Below are positions 5,877 through 13,946 of a DNA stretch of 59,168 bases, piece by piece. The DNA comes from a virus, in the IMG/VR virus record IMGVR_UViG_3300048837_000773, positions 1-59,168 of that record; one strand, 5' to 3'. Both the position numbers and the translations under genes were made by a program. The notes under the pieces are model-generated. The model saw only the letters and a program-made list of their open reading frames with translations. It was not told where the DNA came from and did not search any database. Positions within the stretch are counted from its first letter, which is position 1. Each line of letters opens with the position of its first letter.

Positions 5877-7832
5877 ATGCGTGGATTTGTGGCTATGGTG
5901 CTCTTCATCGGGTTTTGTTACCTGGTCTACCTGGCGGCGACCGGTGGAGAAGGGCTGCCGGAGCTGGAAGCGGTGAGCGGCGCGCTCGATACGCGGGCGG
6001 CGGCGTATGACGCAACCAGCCAGGCGGCCGAATTCCAGGCGGCGCAGATCCGGACGGCGCAAGCTATCCGTACGCAGGAAGCAGCAGCAGTGAGCCAGTG
6101 GATTGCGGCAACCGGACAGGCGGAGATGATGGCTATCACGCAGGCGGCAGGCCGAGAGACGGCCGCGGTGGCGATGCAGTTCACGCGTGAGGCATTCCAG
6201 TACACGGTGGAAGCAGGGCAAGCGAACCAGACCGCAACCGCGCGCGTGCTGGAGACTGTAACGGAAGCAACGAAAGCCGCGATGGACCTGCAGCAGACGG
6301 CGGATGTGGCGGGGCTGAACGCGTTTGCTACCGAGCAGGCGCAGATCAACCAGCGCGCGGAATTAGAGCTGCGCAAGAAGGCCATCGAAACCCGGACCGC
6401 GGAGAGTACGTGGTACCTGAAGCCATTGGGCTGGGTGGCGGTGGGGATTTTTATCGCAGTGGTGGTCTTCTGGCTGCTCAAGATGAAGGATGACACGAAT
6501 ATCAAGAGTATTCCCCGGGCTTTTACCGGGGAAACGGAAGCTGTTGTGGCGAAGGGAAAGGTAATCAACCCGGATCGGGGCATTGGACCGGTGATCGATC
6601 CGTACCATCCTGTGTCTTCTGGCACGCCGGACCAGATGCGGGTAACGCTGACGGACCAGGGCATGGCGGGAATCGGGCGGCTGACCCGGGCAGGATACCC
6701 GGTTTCGGCGCGCCAGGCGGCGGAACGGTTGGCGGGGCAGGCTGCTGCGGGCGCTCAGCAGCTCCCGGCGCAGGGGGAGGAGCTGCCCAGCGTGGCGCCG
6801 TGGGATCTGACGGGATGGACGGGCAGCACGCTGCCGTTGGGGATTGGCGTGGGGCGAACGGCGATTACGTTGAACCCGGAGCGGACGCCAAACCTGCTGG
6901 TGGCCGGTACGAGCCGGTCTGGGAAGACCATGATGGGGATGCGGCCGGTGATGGCCGAGGGGCTGGTGAGCGGCTGGCAAGTAATTTTGCTAAACGAAAA
7001 AGGCGGCGACTTCACGCCGTTGAAGAGTCACACAAACCTGGTAGCGGTGGACGGCGAGGCTGAGTCTGTTGCGGCTGTACTGGAAGGGATGGCGCGGGAA
7101 GTCAGCCGAAGGGACAGGATCCTCAAAGAGGCAGGTATATCGACGTATTACCGGCTGACGAATGCCAGCCAGGCGCTTGGACCGCGGGTGATGGTGGTGA
7201 TTGACGAGCTGGTAAGCCTGATCAACGGAGCCCCATCAAAGGCGATGAGCGACCACATCTGGAGGCTGGCGGTGGCCATCACCAGCAAATGCGGCGCAAT
7301 GGGAATGATGGTAGTGATCGGCAGCACCGATCCCAGTTACCGCACGCTGGGGCGGCAAGGGTTGACGGTACGGGATAACTGCGGGCGGATGGTGTTCCGG
7401 ATGCGCGATATGAGCAGCTCACGAGCTGCGCTGGATATCGGCGGGGCTGAGTCATTGACGGGCGCGCAGTTTATCGCGCAGCTCGACACGGAAGCGGTCA
7501 AAGGGGTGGCGTTCCACCCCGAGGATGAGGACGTGGCGCGGTTTTTGGCAAACCGGCCGGTGGCGGCGCTGCCACAACCGAGGTGGTTGGGTGGTGGATC
7601 CGTCGAGGGTTCGCAGCCCGAAATCAGCGTTTGGGAAGCGGAGACAATCGCGCTGGCGAAGAAGATTGAAGAGGTTTGGAAGGCGGGTGGGAGTAAGCGC
7701 GCCATGGCCCGGTCTGCTGGGTTTGAGTATGTCGGGAACCACTGCATCAAGATCGACCGAGCAATTGAATACCTGGTTGCTACTACTACTGCTAACGATG
7801 ATGATTTGGCCGAAAATGCGGAGGTTGGTTAG
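5877..7832 (+). CDS. FtsK/SpoIIIE/HerA-type membrane-anchored DNA translocase
   Basis: The 651-aa protein starts at the ATG after GGGGA. Residues 3-22 and about 181-205 are membrane helices flanking a long Ala/Gln-rich, coiled-coil-like segment. The C-terminal ATPase has a Walker A (AGTSRSGKTMMG, about residue 342) and a Walker B (VMVVIDELVSL, about 438). The C-terminus looks like a winged-helix (KIEEVWKAGGSKRAMARSAGFEY). Such ATPases pump DNA through membranes in division, sporulation and actinomycete-type conjugation. In a phage it might act in DNA uptake, packaging support or transfer; none of these is proven. Confidence 0.85.
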   Translation: MRGFVAMVLFIGFCYLVYLAATGGEGLPELEAVSGALDTRAAAYDATSQAAEFQAAQIRTAQAIRTQEAAAVSQWIAATGQAEMMAITQAAGRETAAVAMQFTREAFQYTVEAGQANQTATARVLETVTEATKAAMDLQQTADVAGLNAFATEQAQINQRAELELRKKAIETRTAESTWYLKPLGWVAVGIFIAVVVFWLLKMKDDTNIKSIPRAFTGETEAVVAKGKVINPDRGIGPVIDPYHPVSSGTPDQMRVTLTDQGMAGIGRLTRAGYPVSARQAAERLAGQAAAGAQQLPAQGEELPSVAPWDLTGWTGSTLPLGIGVGRTAITLNPERTPNLLVAGTSRSGKTMMGMRPVMAEGLVSGWQVILLNEKGGDFTPLKSHTNLVAVDGEAESVAAVLEGMAREVSRRDRILKEAGISTYYRLTNASQALGPRVMVVIDELVSLINGAPSKAMSDHIWRLAVAITSKCGAMGMMVVIGSTDPSYRTLGRQGLTVRDNCGRMVFRMRDMSSSRAALDIGGAESLTGAQFIAQLDTEAVKGVAFHPEDEDVARFLANRPVAALPQPRWLGGGSVEGSQPEISVWEAETIALAKKIEEVWKAGGSKRAMARSAGFEYVGNHCIKIDRAIEYLVATTTANDDDLAENAEVG

Positions 7833-7863
7833 CAAGTTAGCAGTTAGTAGCAGTAGTAGTAGC
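7779..7863 (+). repeat. Trinucleotide-based inverted repeat at translocase stop
   Basis: GCTACTACTACTGCT (7779-7793) is the exact reverse complement of AGCAGTAGTAGTAGC (7849-7863). The stop codon at 7830-7832 lies in the 55-nt loop. It could form a long RNA hairpin at the gene end; there is no U-tail. Confidence 0.7.
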
Positions 7864-7879
7864 ACTCGAAAATGGATGA

Positions 7880-7899
7880 CTGATAAGGCTTCTTATCGG
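7880..7899. repeat. Dispersed palindrome copy (CTGATAA / TTATCGG)
   Basis: The spacer is 6 nt. It is intergenic, 15 bases before the GIY-YIG start. Confidence 0.75.
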
Positions 7900-7913
7900 A
7901 ACTGGAGAAGAGG

Positions 7914-8201
7914 ATGGTTTACCTGCTGCATTTTGAAAAACCTTATTGCCATGCCCGGCATTACATGGGGTTTACAGATAACCTGGACCGGCGATTGGCT
8001 GAGCACCGGAACGGCAGCGGGTCGCGGCTGATGGAAGTGATCAGCCAGGCGGGAATCGGTTGGGAGCTGGCACGCACCTGGCCCAAGGGGGACCGCGCTT
8101 TGGAACGCAAGCTCAAAAAGCAGAAGCATGCGTGGCGGCATTGCCCGATCTGCCGGGCCGAACGGCACATGCGTGAAGTGATCGAACTTTCAAAAGAGTA
8201 G
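7914..8201 (+). CDS. GIY-YIG superfamily nuclease-like protein
   Basis: This 95-aa protein has a VYLLHF start, HYMGFTDNLDRRLAEH, and ALERKLKKQKHAWRHCPIC. These follow the pattern of UvrC-N/GIY-YIG small nucleases (beta strand, GFT-x-NLxxRLxEH, then the Lys-rich helix). The classical GIY is replaced by LLH and YIG by YMG, so activity is uncertain. A CxxC pair lies near the C-terminus. It may process phage DNA or be a homing-type remnant. Confidence 0.7.
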   Translation: MVYLLHFEKPYCHARHYMGFTDNLDRRLAEHRNGSGSRLMEVISQAGIGWELARTWPKGDRALERKLKKQKHAWRHCPICRAERHMREVIELSKE

Positions 8202-8209
8202 GAGGACAT

Positions 8210-8575
8210 ATGACGGAGCAGATCGTGAACGGAGTCGAGGTCGAGCGGATGCGGGACCTGGCGGAGCAGGTAACGCCGGTGGCGCAGGTGTGCCGGGTGT
8301 TCCACCCGTGCGGCGAGACAGCCGCGGTTGTGACAGAAAGCGGCCGGGTGATTGCGCGAGGCCTGCGCCTGGCGGATGCGCAGTTCTTTGCGGAGGGACC
8401 GCGGGCAGTGATAGAGCTGTGCAACGAAGTGAGCCTGCTGAAGGCGTACGTGGAGTACGTGAGTATCTCGGTTGAGCTCGCGGGCATCATGTTTCAGAAC
8501 GGACTGTACGAAAAGATGTTGCCGATGACGTATGACGTGTGGGTTGCGATGGTGGCGAAGGGGATGGAGCCATGA
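8210..8575 (+). CDS. Hypothetical early protein
   Basis: This 121-aa protein has an ATG after AGGAGGACAT. The N-terminal half is mixed alpha/beta (VCRVFHPCGETAAVVTESGRVIARGL), the C-terminal half helical. The last 4 bases overlap the next ATG (ATGA), so the two are translationally coupled. No domain is recognised. Confidence 0.6.
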   Translation: MTEQIVNGVEVERMRDLAEQVTPVAQVCRVFHPCGETAAVVTESGRVIARGLRLADAQFFAEGPRAVIELCNEVSLLKAYVEYVSISVELAGIMFQNGLYEKMLPMTYDVWVAMVAKGMEP

Positions 8576-9099
8576 GTACTCTGGAAATTCCAGATACTTT
8601 CACTGCTTTGACGATACCGGTGCCGCCTTCCCCTATTTTGGAGAACGCACTCGGCTACCGCCAGCATGCGCGGTGGTTTGCGACCTGGTGGGAACCAGGT
8701 GGAGACGAGGCGATGGTCAGTGATGGCCATATTGCAATGACCGGCAGTTGGGAAGGTTTTTTGACTTTCACAAAGCCGTTCTACAAGCAATTGGAAGTCT
8801 TCGAGCTTGGTAACTCGGACGTACCGGCAAAACACTGGCTAATGATCGACAGGGAAGCGCGCAAGGCATATGCGGCGCCAGCGCGCGAGGCCGGGCGGTT
8901 TTTGCGGGCGCAGTGGCCCAAAACGAATGTCACCCACATTACGGAGGAGCAATGGCGGGAGATCGTGGAAAAACTGCAAGAGCAGCTCCGGATTGTCAAG
9001 CCGCCAACGGCCAGAGAAATGGCGGCAGCCTACCAGGCACACATGGACGCGCAGGCGACGCTGCAGGCATGGCTGAACGTATGGTTCAACCGAAATTAG
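8572..9099 (+). CDS. Hypothetical early protein
   Basis: This 175-aa protein starts at the ATG overlapping the previous stop. It is Trp-rich in the N-terminal half (ARWFATWWEPGGDE..GSWEGF), suggesting a compact alpha/beta fold, with a helical C-terminus (HITEEQWREIVEKLQEQLRIV). The family is unknown. Confidence 0.6.
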   Translation: MSTLEIPDTFTALTIPVPPSPILENALGYRQHARWFATWWEPGGDEAMVSDGHIAMTGSWEGFLTFTKPFYKQLEVFELGNSDVPAKHWLMIDREARKAYAAPAREAGRFLRAQWPKTNVTHITEEQWREIVEKLQEQLRIVKPPTAREMAAAYQAHMDAQATLQAWLNVWFNRN

Positions 9100-9299
9100 G
9101 GAACCCGAGCCGGTGTAGGCGGTATTTTTCTCTTTTGGAGAAATTGGGCGAGGAGATGCGGCAAGATCCTACGATTGAAGAAACGGTGGATGATGCGCTG
9201 GCCAGGCTGCGGGCGCACTTTGAAGTTTGCCCTGACTGCCAGGCCTGGTGGAAGTGGATTTGGGAAGTGACAGAACCGAAAAAGGAGCTGCAAGCGTGA
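9069..9299 (+). CDS. Small CxxC protein preceding parA
   Basis: This 76-aa protein starts at ATG 9069 (alternatives 9081 and 9156; no strong ribosome site separates them). The core LGEEMRQDPTIEETVDDALARLRAHFEVCPDCQAWWKW is helical and ends in a CPDC pair. It overlaps the previous gene and shares its stop with the GTG of parA (GTGA), so it is coupled to the partition genes. The function is unknown. Confidence 0.5.
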   Translation: MAERMVQPKLGNPSRCRRYFSLLEKLGEEMRQDPTIEETVDDALARLRAHFEVCPDCQAWWKWIWEVTEPKKELQA

Positions 9300-10099
9300 A
9301 AACAATCGGCATTATGAATCAGAAGGGCGGAGTTGGAAAAACCACAAGCGCGGTCAACCTATCGGCATGGTTCGCGAACCACGGTTTCCGGGTGCTGCTG
9401 GTGGATATGGACGTGCAGGGGCATGCGGGAATTAGTCTGGGGGCCGGGAAAGGGGATGGTACGTACCGGTGGCTGCGTGAGGGCGAGGCGCTGAGGGGTC
9501 TGGTAAGCCATGCCCGGCCAGGCCTGGACGTGCTGCGCAGCAACAAACAGACGGAAAAGATCCGTTCGCACATGATGGAAATGATTGCGCGCGAGCTGTA
9601 CATTGCACGGCGCCTGGCAGAGGACGCGAACGATTACGACCTGGTGGTTTTGGATATGGCGCCGGGCAGCGACGTGGTGCAGATCGGCGGGCTGGCTGCC
9701 TGTGATTATTTCCTGGTCCCCTGCCCTATGGAATTTCTGAACCTGGACGGGGTCGTGGAAGCGATCAATTCGGCGCGCTCCCTGGGGCTGTTTCCATCGA
9801 TCGAGCCGCCGATGCTGGCCGGTGTGCTGCCCACGAAGTTCGAGCGGCGGCCGAATGACGTGCACGAGAACGTGACGCGGCTGAGCGAAGTGGTGCCGGT
9901 CGAGCAGATATTACCGCCGATCCCGAAGGACGTGCGGGCGCCGGAAGCGGCCGCGCGGGGAATGACAATCTGGGAGTATGCGCCATCAACGGCGGCAGCG
10001 ATCGGGTACAAGACCGACCAGACGCGGGGGGTCAACAGCCTGGGCAACCTGGGCGGGTACCAGCACGTGGCGGAAATTCTCAACACGCTGCTGTTTTAG
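9296..10099 (+). CDS. parA: ParA-type partition ATPase
   Basis: This 267-aa protein has a GTG start after AAGGAG. It carries the deviant Walker A KGGVGKTTSAVN (about residues 9-20), the A' motif LLVDMDVQGHAG and a Walker B VVLDMAPGS. It lacks an N-terminal HTH, so it is the small type that works with a separate centromere-binding protein. The next gene (RHH) and the 12-bp repeat array behind it complete a partition-like set. The prophage may replicate as a plasmid at some stage, or ParA may act in positioning. Confidence 0.88.
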   Translation: MKTIGIMNQKGGVGKTTSAVNLSAWFANHGFRVLLVDMDVQGHAGISLGAGKGDGTYRWLREGEALRGLVSHARPGLDVLRSNKQTEKIRSHMMEMIARELYIARRLAEDANDYDLVVLDMAPGSDVVQIGGLAACDYFLVPCPMEFLNLDGVVEAINSARSLGLFPSIEPPMLAGVLPTKFERRPNDVHENVTRLSEVVPVEQILPPIPKDVRAPEAAARGMTIWEYAPSTAAAIGYKTDQTRGVNSLGNLGGYQHVAEILNTLLF

Positions 10100-10108
10100 G
10101 AGGTAGAG

Positions 10109-10501
10109 ATGGCAATCAAAAAGGATGCACCGGTGCAAGCGCTGGTGGACCCAGCCGTGCAGGCGGCGCTGGGGGAACAAAGCGCTGACCCGGTATACAG
10201 CGGGATCCACCGGCTGCAGGCCGCGCGGGGAATGACGCCGGGGAAAGCCAAGAAGCGGCAGCGCGACCGCGAACGATCGAAAGTTACGTTCGATTGGCCA
10301 CAGTGGCTGATCGAGCGGCTTGAGGAAATGGCGGGCGAGGAAGACAACTCCTTCCCCATCAACCAGCTTACCGCCATTCTCGTGATCGAGGGACTGCGGG
10401 CTGTGGCGGCCGGGCGGCTGGATATCCGGGCGCGGAAGATCCCAACCAGGACGCCAAAATTCGATTGGTTCCTGCGCGTGGATGACGAAACGGATCTATA
10501 A
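10109..10501 (+). CDS. RHH protein, probable ParA partner
   Basis: This 130-aa protein starts 9 bases after parA with AGGAGG. The N-terminus is flexible and basic (GKAKKRQRDRERSK). The rest (KVTFDWPQWLIERLEEMAGEED..PINQLTAILVIEGLRAV) has the strand-helix-helix order of ribbon-helix-helix proteins such as ParG or omega. Unlike classic ParB, such partners bind short tandem repeats, and exactly such repeats follow at 10563-10646. The assignment is by context and fold pattern. Confidence 0.7.
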   Translation: MAIKKDAPVQALVDPAVQAALGEQSADPVYSGIHRLQAARGMTPGKAKKRQRDRERSKVTFDWPQWLIERLEEMAGEEDNSFPINQLTAILVIEGLRAVAAGRLDIRARKIPTRTPKFDWFLRVDDETDL

Positions 10502-10504
10502 GCT

Positions 10505-10681
10505 ATGCGAAACGATACGCGACGCGGGAAAAACAGCGGAATGGGCGAATGGGCAAAAATCTACGCCAGCGATAACGCCAGCATAAACGCCGGGAATAAC
10601 GCCAGCATAAACGCCAGCATAAACGCCAGCGATAACGCCGGGATACAAACGGCCAGGAAGGGCGCACACGAACGTATATAG
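10505..10681 (+). CDS. Possible 58-aa protein encoded through the 12-bp repeats
   Basis: An open frame of 58 codons runs through the array because the repeat length is a multiple of three. It gives tetrapeptide repeats of the type NASI/NASD/NAGN between basic ends. No ribosome-binding site precedes the ATG, so I favour the DNA-site explanation and list the frame only as an alternative. Confidence 0.2.
   Translation: MRNDTRRGKNSGMGEWAKIYASDNASINAGNNASINASINASDNAGIQTARKGAHERI
10563..10646. repeat. Seven tandem 12-bp iterons (ACGCCAGCATAA type)
   Basis: Seven head-to-tail units start with ACGCC at 10563, 10575, 10587, 10599, 10611, 10623 and 10635. The unit tails are AGCATAA (three), AGCGATA (two) or GGGAATA/GGGATAC. 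The array lies between the RHH gene and the primase gene, a place suited to a partition centromere or a replication origin. Confidence 0.85.
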
Positions 10682-10767
10682 GGGGCCGGTTCTCGTAAGT
10701 GGTCCATATCAAAAATGCATTCTACGGACTCTACGCGGGTCTTTTACGGGCGACCAGATGAGGCATT

Positions 10768-13700
10768 ATGAGCATTGTTGATGAGGTAAAAGCACGGCTG
10801 GATATCCTTGATGAGGTGTCTGCAAGCGTGAAATTGAAGCGGGCCGGGAAAAATCACACTGGCATGTGCCCGTTTCACGATAACAAGCGCACGCCGTCGT
10901 TTGTGGTTTTTCCGGGCACCGGTACATGGCGGTGTTTTGGGAGCTGCAACACAGGTGGAGACATTATTAGTTTTGTGATGAAACGGGACGGGTGCGACTT
11001 CCAGGAGGCGCTGCGGAAACTGGCGGGTAAGGCGGGTGTGGAGATGCGGCCGATGAGCCCGGAAGAGCAGCGCAAGATCGCAGTGCGGCGCGAACGGGAA
11101 GAGATATTGGCCGTCATTGCAGAGTTCTTCCGCCGGCAAATGGGAGCGCCGGCAATGCTGCCAGTGCGGGCGGAAGATTTCAATGAGGGTTTGAAGTACG
11201 CGGTATACGAGCGCAAATGGGAAACCGAAACGATCCGCAACGCAAACCTGGGGTATTTTGGTCGTGACTGGGATGGCATTCGCCACGCGCTGGTTCTGGC
11301 AGAGATTGACCCGGAGTCGCCGGCGGCTGTGGCGTTTGTGGGATACCGGGGCGACGTGGCTGCCTGGGGGATGAAGTGGGGGGTCAAACCGGCTCCCGGA
11401 TGGGTGGAAGATAAGAAGATCCCGGCGATGCCGCCGAATATGTTGATGTACGTGCACCTGCACAGGGGCCGGTGCGTTTACATCAGCGGGCGCAAGCTGG
11501 AGACAGAGGACGGACACGCGAAGAGCTGGAACCCACCCAGCGAGCTGGTTGGTGAGCGGCAGGCGTACTTCAATCACATCTGGAGCGGGGAGAAAGACCC
11601 AAAGCACCTGGTGATTGTGGAGGGACAGGGAGACGCGGTAACACTGGCGCAATGGGGCATCCTGGCTGTTGCGCTGGCCGGGTCGGGAAATTTGCGGCCA
11701 GAAACCTTAACAAATGGTGAGGAAGAAGTTAGAACCGATAATGTTTTATTATCGGAACTGAAACGAAAGATCAAAAATGAATCATCGCGGGCGAAAGCAT
11801 CTACGCGGATCGTCGTGGCGCTGGACCAGGATGAGCCAGGGAAAAAGCTCCAGGCAAGCGTTATCGAGGCGCTCTGCAGCGCCGGAATCGGGCCAACGCA
11901 GATCGCTATGTTGGAATGGCCGGAAAAAGATGCAAATGCCTGGCTGCAGGCAGGGGGGACGGCCAAGGCCGCGGCCGACGCGCTGGCCAGCGCGGAAAGC
12001 CTGCTGGAGGCGCTTATTTTGAGCGCGGAACCGATTGGCGGGAAAAGCGACGATGAAGCGGTGCAGAAATTGTTCGCGGAGCTGGCGAAGCTGAACCCAT
12101 TCGAGATCGAGAAGGTGCGCGAGGTGGTGTGCGAGCGGTTAAATCTGCGCCGGCGGGTTTTTGACGGTTTGCTGAAAGCGGCGCGCCGGGATGCAGGAAA
12201 AGGCGACGATGGCCAACCGGCATATTTTGTGGAGGGTGGCCGAGTCTTCGCGCGCTCTTTCGACGCACGCGGAGGGGAGACCGTCGAGGCGCTGTGCAAT
12301 TTTTCTGCCTTCATCCAAGGCGACGTGCTGCGGGATAACGGGCAAGACGTGATTCGCGAGTTCCATATTCGCGGGGCGATCGGGAAGCATAACCTGCCTA
12401 CGGCGCGGGTCAAGGCAGAAGATTTTGCAAAGATGGAATGGCCTATCTCGGCCTGGGGGAGCCGGGCGATCATCGAGGCTGGCGCGCGCCGGCGGGATCA
12501 GCTTCGCGCAGCTATCCAACACTTGAGCAAGGAGGTAAAGCGGATGACGATCTATACACATACCGGATGGAGAGAGGTGGAGAACGGCAACGGGGCAAAG
12601 CGCATCTATCTGACGGCCGCGGGCGCCGTGGGTGGGGAAGCGGTGGACGTGGAACTGGACCGGGATTTGGATTTGTACCAGGTGCCGACGGTTGCCCAGA
12701 ACCCGGGCGAAGCTATGGCGCTGAGCCTGTCTTACCTGGATATCGCGCCTGACCGGATTGCGTTCCCGATCTGGGCAGGGATGTACCTGGCGCCACTGCG
12801 GGACCTGGTCAACGTGGCGTTTTCGCTGTGGATCTACGGCGCCAGTGGGACGATGAAGAGCACGTACGCGGCGCTGGGGCTGAATCACTACGGGCCGGGT
12901 TTCGACGATAAGCACCTGCCGGCCAATTTTACGGATACGGCGAACCGGCTGGAGCAAAAAAGCTTTGTGATCAAAGACGCGCCGCTGTTGATCGACGATT
13001 TTGCGCCACAGAAAGATCAGCGGTCCTATACGGAGTATACCCGGACGGCGCACCGGATCGTGCGCGCCGCGGGCAACCTGGCCGGTCGCGGCCGGTTGAC
13101 GGCCGACGCCAGTGCTCGCACAACGTATGACCCGCGCAGCCTGGTGATCATCACCGGCGAGGATTTGCCGGAAAGCGAAAGCCTGGTGGCCCGGCTGTAC
13201 GTGGTGGAGGTAAACCGGGGCGATGTGGATAAGGTCAAGTTGAGCTCCCTGCAGGGCAAGCGCGACCGGCTTTGCCACGCTATGAGCGGGTACCTGACCT
13301 GGGCCAGCGAGAGCTGGCCAGGATGGGTGGAAACAATACCAAAGGCATGGAGGGAGTATCGGCAGCGCGCTTTCGAGGCCGGGTATCACCTGCGGCTGCC
13401 GGAGGCGGTGGCAGGGCTCATGATCGGGTCGGAGATGGGGCTGCGATACGCCAGCGCACTGGGTGTGATTAGTTCTGTGGAGTATGCGCGGTACATGGAC
13501 CGCGCTTGGGCAGCGCTGCAGGATGGGGCATCGGCGATGAGCAACCGGGTGAAGGAAGAAAAACCGGAGGCGCTGTTCCTGCGAACGCTGAGCGATTTGA
13601 TCACGCAGGGGAAGATCACATTCAAGGGCACGAACGGGCTGACCAACCTGGGTGGGGATCCCACTCCATTGGCGGAGATGCTGGGCTGGTACGACCACGA

Positions 13701-13929
13701 TTGGTTGTATCTGCTGCCGGACGCGACCTATAACCGGATCGCAAAACATTTCCGAGAACAGGGCAACGTCTTTCCGGTGCGGGAGGTGACGTTGCGAAAG
13801 ATGCTGGCAGAGGGGGGCATGATCAAGGTGGTGGATGGGCGGCGAACACCGGCCGTGAGCCTGGAAGGGGTGACACGGCGGGTGATGATGCTGAAGCGTT
13901 CGTTTTTGAATGAGGAAGAAGGCAAGTAG
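10768..13929 (+). CDS. Fused primase-TOPRIM-DUF927-like ATPase replication protein
   Basis: The 1053-aa protein joins several domains. There is a DnaG-type zinc finger (C34-x2-H37, C56-x3-C60 within CPFHDN...PSF...CFGSC), then a TOPRIM region (LVIVEGQGD about 285, RIVVALDQDEPG about 345). The C-terminal half is DUF927-like and has a P-loop (WIYGASGTMKST, about residue 687) and a helicase-like acidic motif (PLLIDDFAP). It probably primes and unwinds at the phage origin. One dispersed palindrome is embedded in frame at 11735-11755. The start has a weak ribosome site but fits the family length. Confidence 0.85.
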   Translation: MSIVDEVKARLDILDEVSASVKLKRAGKNHTGMCPFHDNKRTPSFVVFPGTGTWRCFGSCNTGGDIISFVMKRDGCDFQEALRKLAGKAGVEMRPMSPEEQRKIAVRREREEILAVIAEFFRRQMGAPAMLPVRAEDFNEGLKYAVYERKWETETIRNANLGYFGRDWDGIRHALVLAEIDPESPAAVAFVGYRGDVAAWGMKWGVKPAPGWVEDKKIPAMPPNMLMYVHLHRGRCVYISGRKLETEDGHAKSWNPPSELVGERQAYFNHIWSGEKDPKHLVIVEGQGDAVTLAQWGILAVALAGSGNLRPETLTNGEEEVRTDNVLLSELKRKIKNESSRAKASTRIVVALDQDEPGKKLQASVIEALCSAGIGPTQIAMLEWPEKDANAWLQAGGTAKAAADALASAESLLEALILSAEPIGGKSDDEAVQKLFAELAKLNPFEIEKVREVVCERLNLRRRVFDGLLKAARRDAGKGDDGQPAYFVEGGRVFARSFDARGGETVEALCNFSAFIQGDVLRDNGQDVIREFHIRGAIGKHNLPTARVKAEDFAKMEWPISAWGSRAIIEAGARRRDQLRAAIQHLSKEVKRMTIYTHTGWREVENGNGAKRIYLTAAGAVGGEAVDVELDRDLDLYQVPTVAQNPGEAMALSLSYLDIAPDRIAFPIWAGMYLAPLRDLVNVAFSLWIYGASGTMKSTYAALGLNHYGPGFDDKHLPANFTDTANRLEQKSFVIKDAPLLIDDFAPQKDQRSYTEYTRTAHRIVRAAGNLAGRGRLTADASARTTYDPRSLVIITGEDLPESESLVARLYVVEVNRGDVDKVKLSSLQGKRDRLCHAMSGYLTWASESWPGWVETIPKAWREYRQRAFEAGYHLRLPEAVAGLMIGSEMGLRYASALGVISSVEYARYMDRAWAALQDGASAMSNRVKEEKPEALFLRTLSDLITQGKITFKGTNGLTNLGGDPTPLAEMLGWYDHDWLYLLPDATYNRIAKHFREQGNVFPVREVTLRKMLAEGGMIKVVDGRRTPAVSLEGVTRRVMMLKRSFLNEEEGK
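11735..11755. repeat. Dispersed palindrome copy inside primase gene
   Basis: The arms CCGATAA / TTATCGG are perfect, but the spacer is 7 nt instead of 6. It lies between the TOPRIM halves of the coding sequence. Confidence 0.7.
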
Positions 13930-13946
13930 AGAAAGGAAGGGGTGCT

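Noticed and set aside
10563-10646. Possible CRISPR array
   Set aside because: The 12-bp units are contiguous without spacers and no cas gene is near.
10503-10712. Minus-strand frame of 69 aa over the iterons
   Set aside because: Its repeats of Arg/Trp/Cys are a by-product of the tandem DNA units, and there is no ribosome site.
12139-13749. Long minus-strand open frame (536 aa)
   Set aside because: It is antisense to the primase gene; such frames arise from GC-rich third positions and it lacks recognisable motifs.
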